Positions 59,481-64,000 of a stretch of DNA of 64,000 nt are shown here, piece after piece. The number at the start of each line of letters is the position of its first letter. Position 1 is the stretch's first letter. Origin of the DNA: Anaerostipes faecalis (GTDB taxonomy: Bacteria > Bacillota > Clostridia > Lachnospirales > Lachnospiraceae); NCBI RefSeq assembly GCF_018982945.1, contig NZ_JABRXE010000007.1, forward strand, positions 62,001-126,000. The letters run 5' to 3'. Position numbers and translations under genes: made by a program. The notes under the pieces are model-generated. The model worked only from the letters and a program-made list of their open reading frames with translations, did no database searches and had not been told where the DNA came from.

Positions 59481-59747
59481 CAGTATGATAGAGAAGACAT
59501 AAGCCAAAAAAAAGGAACACCATGTACAAGGTTTATATAAAACCATGACTACAAGTCCGATAATTGTTGACGTAAGCATCAATCCATAAAATCCAAAGCT
59601 GAATTTTGCTATCCAATCAGCAGTTGTTCCTGCTGTATAAGCCCAGTCCCATGGAACATTTATAGACCACATTAATCGTACTAGTTCCTTTAGGTCTTTT
59701 GCACCTGCTACCATTAAATAGGTCTGGTAGACCATATTCCCAAACAT
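59481..59747 (-). pseudogene. 4Fe-4S membrane protein (NapH-like) fragment
   Basis: About 85 residues: YQTYLMVAGAKDLKELVRLM, WSINVPWDWAYTAGTTADWI, a TM helix (FGLMLTST-like), and KPCTWC, where family members continue into a CxxxCP cluster motif. Here the frame breaks into the integrase fragment. It is probably truncated by element insertion. The family call is tentative. Confidence 0.45.
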
Positions 59748-59802
59748 AGAAAGGAAGTAGTTACCTACTCCTTCTTACTCTACAAATAATTATGTAGTTT
59801 TT

Positions 59803-59970
59803 CTAAGTCGATTCTTCTGAAAAAATATATGTTCTCAGTTGGCCAGATTTCACAATTAGAATTCCATCTCAACCAGACTCACAACGCATCATTTGAGTCC
59901 CCTTGTCTAAGTTGACTGTTCTTGCTCCACTAATCATCTGCGTTTTTTCTTCATCACTAAATTTATTCTA
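59803..59970 (-). pseudogene. Crp/Fnr-type regulator fragment with stops
   Basis: One frame reads KFSDEEKTQMISGARTVNLD, then KGTQMMRCESG, stop, DGILIVKSGQLRTYIFSEE, stop. This matches the N-terminal cNMP-binding region of a Crp/Fnr regulator. No DNA-binding half remains. Such regulators often adjoin the 4Fe-4S membrane protein gene type found next door. The rest of 59748-60038 shows nothing else. Confidence 0.6.
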
Positions 59971-60038
59971 AAATGGAAAATATTTATTATACATTAATCT
60001 AAACTTCAACTTCACGTTCCATACAAACTGAAAGTTGT

Positions 60039-60481
60039 CTATTCTTTTGCATTTTTATATGAAATCAATATATGTGCAGGTGCAAATAGAAGCGATGCAC
60101 TAATCAATAATATAGACCTGCTCATAATTCCACTAAATAAGAAAATTACTGATGGAATAACAGACAACGACACTGCTTTAAAAAGGTTTTTTTACTAAAA
60201 CAAAAGCACCATATCGCACAGTACAGTGTAATTAATATGATGTTTACAATAAGATATATCGCAAATGCTTCATCTGACCACCAACCAAGCCATGTTCCTG
60301 GAATATTAATTATCATAAAACCAAAACATCCAAATCTTCCTATTTGCTCTATAATCTCAACCAACTTGTTATTCCATTTGTTTTCACAACCATCCTTGAT
60401 TTTTATCGTATATAAAATATTCGGTATCATAATTATCACTATAAATATCACACCGAAAATGTTAATCCATTTCATCGTCAT
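60039..60481 (-). pseudogene. Multi-TM membrane protein, frameshifted at a homopolymer
   Basis: The first frame (KWINIFGVIFIVIIMIPNIL … GRFGCFGFMIINIPGTWLGW) ends artificially at 60146. A different frame continues NLFKAVSLSVIPSVIFLFSG … APAHILISYKNAKE to a stop at 60039. The switch falls in a seven-base A run on the coding strand (60187-60193). Restored length would be about 146 residues with five TM helices. The family is uncharacterised. Confidence 0.7.
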
Positions 60482-60557
60482 CTCACCTTCAATTTCAAAG
60501 CTTCCGCTCTGTTATAATCTTTTAACCTAACTGGAAGTTTCAATTTCCTATAACTAT

Positions 60558-60659
60558 TTATTCATCTTCTTTAGTTGAACCTAAAGCAGTTCCAATAGAA
60601 ACGCCAAAACACATTCCTAATGCCATTCCCATATTTCTATTTTTATTTGTCTTCTTCAT
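60558..60659 (-). CDS. Small glycine-zipper-like peptide
   Basis: 33 residues: basic start KKTNKNRN, then MGMALGMCFGVSIGTALGS, acidic end. Similar short proteins occur beside XRE regulators and membrane proteins in clostridia. The ribosome binding site is weak (AAGTGAT). Uncertain expression. Confidence 0.4.
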   Translation of the reverse strand: MKKTNKNRNMGMALGMCFGVSIGTALGSTKEDE

Positions 60660-60732
60660 TATAATCACTTCGGTAAATTCAGAGTTTCTGTTACTTGCTC
60701 AACTCGACACCCTGAAAGATTTACCTGTCTTT

Positions 60733-61131
60733 CTACTTATCCTTAAGCATTGAAATAGATATACTTGCCAAACCAATACCAAGAAAAATAAGTGCTTTAT
60801 TCACAGGTAATTCATCTAGAATAGCAAGAACCGTAACTGCAATTCCCATTGCAACACCAATCCCTTTTAACGCAGTATCAATTATTTCGTCTATTTTATC
60901 ATGGTTTATATTTTCTTTTGTTTCTGTCTTTACTTGCATAAGTTCATCCACGGTAATTCCAAAAGTCTCCGCTAATTTTGGAATCGAGTTCACATCTGGC
61001 GCAGATAAATCTCATTCCCATTTAGAAACTGCTTTATCGGTCACTCCCATTACTTCTGCTAACTGTAGCTGAGTCATTCCTTTTTCTTTTCTCAATGATG
61101 AAATCATCATACCAAGTGTTTGTTTTTTCAT
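60733..61131 (-). pseudogene. XRE-family regulator with in-frame TGA
   Basis: From the ATG at 61131 the frame reads KKQTLGMMISSLRKEKGMTQ and LQLAEVMGVTDKAVSKWE, then TGA, then DLSAPDVNSIPKLAETFGIT. Family members have Arg or Lys at the TGA. The remaining C-terminus carries two TM helices. A single nonsense change explains it. Confidence 0.8.
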
Positions 61132-61300
61132 TTGCTCTTTTCCTCCTGTTTTTAATGATTGCATCATATCCTCCTAAATTTACTCAACCGACTGGCAGTT
61201 TAGTATTATCGACCTTCAGTTTACCTCTGGTTTCTCTACTCAAAACCAAGAAGAAACTTCAAATTCGTCTTCCTATATATCTACAAACCTTTTTCCAGCA

Positions 61301-61735
61301 TCATATGAAAAACTGCTTTATAATATTTTTTTGAGCATCTGTTATTACAAAGATTTCATCAATATTTTCGGGAATCTCTTCAATAAACTGTTCTATCTTC
61401 TTCATGTCAATATGTTCCGCAAAACGAAGTAGTGCTTTTGTACAATCCGGATTCTGCATGCTCTCAATATACTGAAAAGGATGAATGTTCTTATCATTTT
61501 CATCTGTAAAAAAAGAAACTCCAGTACCCAGTGCATCCTGATATATGTCATTCTTAGGAAACTTTATCATCCATCGTTCGCTATCCATGATAATAGCATA
61601 TTTTGAACTACTTCTCCCACCATAATAAGTAGAAAAATCACGTTCGTATTTATTGAAATTGTCCTCTTGTATACTGAGTCCTAGATTGCTATGCAGGATA
61701 ATCCCTGATGGGCCAGATACATTCAGACAAGCATT
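61301..61735 (-). pseudogene. HipA/CtkA-like kinase fragment with internal deletion
   Basis: The open frame holds the N-terminal block DFSTYYGGRSSSKYAIIMDS and ERWMIKFPKND. It then jumps to a C-terminal-like block NIHPFQYIESMQNPDCTKAL and DMKKIEQFIEEIPENIDEIF. The catalytic middle, about 150 residues in intact relatives, is absent. Upstream codons (VSGPSGIILHSNLGLS) appear to come from another gene. Between 61740 and 62022 I see no gene. Confidence 0.6.
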
Positions 61736-62022
61736 TTAAACAGCTTTAACTATTAATTCAGCCGTCATGTATGAATATAGGTGATGTCTGTGCAGCATTT
61801 TAGATTGATTAGAATCTTATTGTTAAGACATCTTTTCTAAGATAAATTTTACTGTATGGAACTTTTCGTGTCCACTAATTTATACTAACATCAAGAAGAA
61901 TTTACTTTTCAAAGCAGAAATAAAAGAAGCTGTGCACCAGCCGATTATAAATCAGATAGTTCACAGTCCTGTAGAGAAAGAAAAATACTTACTTTTTCCA
62001 ATCTGTTTTTATATTCCTTTTC

Positions 62023-63645
62023 TTATAGTTTTTTATATTTTAGTTTTCTGGCAAAATACCGTAACGTAAAGAATACAGCAATAAGAAGAGCCACAACATA
62101 TCCAACAAATCCAAGGACAGGAATGTGTAAAATTTTCGGATTCATGTCTGTCATGCAGATTACACTGGAACTGATCAGCAGTGCAGCTACACACAGCCCG
62201 ATTACAGTATTGCGCACAGCCCGGTCAATCAGCATTCTAAACTCCAAGGACGCTTTTAAATTCAGATTTACTTCTGTCCTTCCTTTTACGAAATCATTCA
62301 GGACATCTGCAGTTAGAGAAGGGATATCAGCTCCTTTTGAAACAGCCCGATACAATTTCTTTCCATTCTTTTCCAGTTCTTTTTTCCAATCTATCTGCTG
62401 TAGATAATCTTCCATAAAACGTGATATGGCAATGTCAACCATGTTCAGCTCTGGACTGATTACAGATAAAACTCCTTCCATATGTGCAAGCCCTCTGGCA
62501 AGCATCGTCATTCCATGAGGCATACTGATATGATTTTTCTTCATGATTTCCATCAGTTCTCCCAGAATCTCTGGAAGATTGACTCCACCCATGGAAACTG
62601 TACCATAATCATCAAGAAACTGTCTAACATCATGATATAGCCGCTCCCGGTCTGGTGTCCCTCTATAGGATCCGAATCCAAGAACTGCATTCACAATCCC
62701 CTGAACATCATGTCTGGCCACACTTCGTACGCCTTCTCCCATAATCTTTCGGTCTTTTTCACTCAGCCGTCCCATCATGCCCATATCAATCCAGATAATT
62801 TTCCCGTCATGAATTTTCACATTTCCAGGATGTGGATCCGCATGAAAAAATCCATCATCCATCACTTGCTTAATAAAATGATTGATAAATTTCCGCCCTA
62901 CCTCATCTAGATCATAACCATTTTCTTTCAGGCCATCAACATCATCGATTGATAAACCGTCGATGTATTCCATAACAAGCACATGGCTTGTAGTATACTC
63001 TTTAAACAGTTTTGGACATCCAGCATATGCCACTCCTGCATTATTTCTGCAAAATTCCTCCATATTGGAAGCTTCTGTAAGGAAGTCCATTTCCTCCTGT
63101 GCCGTCTGCCAGAGTTCATCCAGAACCATCTGCGGATCCACAAGATCCTTTAATCCCGTTGCAACTCCTGCCACTGGCATAATCAGTCTGGCTGCATGTT
63201 TTAAAAGACCAATATCACGGGACATGGTATCATGGATCCCTTTTCTCTGAACTTTTATAATCACATTCTCACCAGTCTTCAGCTTTGCCCGGTGAACCTG
63301 GGCGATTGATGCTGAACCGAGCGGCTTTTCTTCAATAAAAGAGAAGATTTCCTGGGATTTGCAGCCATATGCTTCTTCCAGCACTTCCTCTACCATATGA
63401 AAAGGCATGGGAGGTACATTGGAATTCAGCTTCATAAGTTCTTCACAGTAACTTTTCGGAAGAATGTCTGAGTGCAGTGCCATAATCTGTCCAAGTTTGA
63501 TATAAGTAGGTCCAAGCTCCTCCAGTATCTGTCGCAGCTTTTCCGGATTTATCCCCTGCATAATCTTGTATTTCCGTAAAATGGCAGTCATCTCAGACAA
63601 GCGGCTTCCAGATTCATTTCTGACTGAATCATTTGTTTTCAGCAC
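62023..63645 (-). CDS. AarF/ABC1/UbiB-family kinase-like protein
   Basis: 540 residues. Family motifs include LGPTYIKLGQIMALHSDILP, the Ala-rich loop GSASIAQVHRAKLKTG, NVIIKVQRKGI, FFHADPHPGNVKIHDGKI and WIDMGMMGRLSEKDRK. Two C-terminal TM helices follow (~490-535). These atypical kinases act in isoprenoid-lipid or membrane processes; anaerobic Firmicutes lacking ubiquinone retain them with unknown role. It overlaps its upstream partner by 17 bases. Confidence 0.9.
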   Translation of the reverse strand: MLKTNDSVRNESGSRLSEMTAILRKYKIMQGINPEKLRQILEELGPTYIKLGQIMALHSDILPKSYCEELMKLNSNVPPMPFHMVEEVLEEAYGCKSQEIFSFIEEKPLGSASIAQVHRAKLKTGENVIIKVQRKGIHDTMSRDIGLLKHAARLIMPVAGVATGLKDLVDPQMVLDELWQTAQEEMDFLTEASNMEEFCRNNAGVAYAGCPKLFKEYTTSHVLVMEYIDGLSIDDVDGLKENGYDLDEVGRKFINHFIKQVMDDGFFHADPHPGNVKIHDGKIIWIDMGMMGRLSEKDRKIMGEGVRSVARHDVQGIVNAVLGFGSYRGTPDRERLYHDVRQFLDDYGTVSMGGVNLPEILGELMEIMKKNHISMPHGMTMLARGLAHMEGVLSVISPELNMVDIAISRFMEDYLQQIDWKKELEKNGKKLYRAVSKGADIPSLTADVLNDFVKGRTEVNLNLKASLEFRMLIDRAVRNTVIGLCVAALLISSSVICMTDMNPKILHIPVLGFVGYVVALLIAVFFTLRYFARKLKYKKL

Positions 63646-63934
63646 GGCTCATCTGCTCCTTTAATTTTGAGAATTCTTCCGGTGACAGACTCTTGACAAA
63701 CTCTTCGAAATCAACTTCCTTATCCTGCACATCCTCTTTATCTTTTTTCTGTGATGTTTCACGGACAGTACGTTTCAATTCCTGATTTAGGATTTTTCCC
63801 TGTTCCACGGTCAGCTCTCCCTTGCGTATTAGATCATCTAGAATTTCTTCTGATTTTTCCACAGTCGTAGCTGCTGCGCCAATACCTGCAAGCAATAATT
63901 TCTTTACTTCTTCACCCAAATTAATCTTTGACAT
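63629..63934 (-). CDS. Phasin-like coiled-coil protein
   Basis: 101 residues: SKINLGEEVKKLLLAGIGAA, then ATTVEKSEEILDDLIRKGEL and LTVEQGKILNQELKRTVRE, the pattern of phasin-like (PhaF-type) helical proteins found beside UbiB-family kinases. AAGGAGGT precedes the ATG at 63934; a longer frame upstream is rejected. Cotranscribed with the kinase. Confidence 0.8.
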   Translation of the reverse strand: MSKINLGEEVKKLLLAGIGAAATTVEKSEEILDDLIRKGELTVEQGKILNQELKRTVRETSQKKDKEDVQDKEVDFEEFVKSLSPEEFSKLKEQMSRAENK

Positions 63935-64000
63935 AATCATGACCTCCTTAAAAACGTAATATTTCCAACAGCTTTGGTATAAAAATTTTAAATCCAATAC

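Noticed and set aside
61002-61016. In-frame TGA in the XRE gene as a possible selenocysteine codon, given selD in the window
   Set aside because: The position is Arg or Lys in XRE proteins, there is no selenoprotein logic or visible SECIS-like hairpin, and the gene is surrounded by pseudogenes.

Overview
The window reads as a low-GC Firmicutes chromosome, most likely a gut Lachnospiraceae-type clostridium. The evidence is the AT-rich sequence, strong AGGAGG-type ribosome binding sites, a GGGtGRT-protein/NifU-like gene pair typical of that group, short clostridial kinase and FUSC genes, and a siphovirus prophage with clostridial-type virion proteins. No rRNA, CRISPR array or complete insertion sequence is visible.

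Layout. (1) 1-14,281, host: molybdenum-cofactor genes (MOSC/MogA-like, moaC, moaA), selD with a MATE exporter, an outward operon of two esterase-fold proteins and an ATP-grasp ligase behind a long inverted repeat, a zinc-ribbon/DUF4352 membrane protein, a FUSC-HAD fusion, pepD, and a membrane Ser/Thr kinase divergent from an XRE regulator. It ends in two head-to-head truncated genes (ABC-transporter type IV and iron-type alcohol dehydrogenase). (2) 14,282-17,398: remains of an older phage-like element. It keeps an immunity cluster (Cro-like, CI-like, ImmA-like), a basic phage protein, a secreted Cys-rich protein, and the last codons of an integrase whose tyrosine is lost. (3) 17,399-57,248: a nearly complete prophage bounded by a 33-bp direct repeat. 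The right copy is the 3' end of the GGGtGRT gene. Late genes run leftward: terminase, portal, head, Prp protease, scaffold, capsid, connectors, tail, tape measure, Dit, tail spike, holin, endolysin. Early genes also run leftward from about 50.8 kb (annealing protein, NinB-like, HNH, RusA, replication protein, many small ORFs). The lysogeny and moron region (51-57 kb) mostly runs rightward and ends in the integrase. (4) 57,215-58,931: the GGGtGRT and NifU-like genes. (5) 59,000-61,740: a pseudogene graveyard (integrase tail, 4Fe-4S membrane protein, Crp/Fnr, membrane protein, XRE with a stop codon, HipA-like). (6) 62,023-63,934: an AarF/UbiB kinase with a phasin-like partner.

How the genes work together. 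Three virion proteins carry an LQLF leader resembling the Firmicutes L27 Prp cleavage site, and the phage encodes its own Prp beside scaffold and capsid. Both prophage ends carry candidate conflict modules: a Panacea-domain antitoxin with a two-TM toxin next to attL, and a DUF4231/SLATT two-TM protein, a ThsB-like TIR protein and a type I holin-like toxin/antisense RNA next to the integrase. Several rightward cargo genes end against short leftward transcripts that have their own sigma-A promoter and terminator, an architecture shared by the old remnant and the current prophage.
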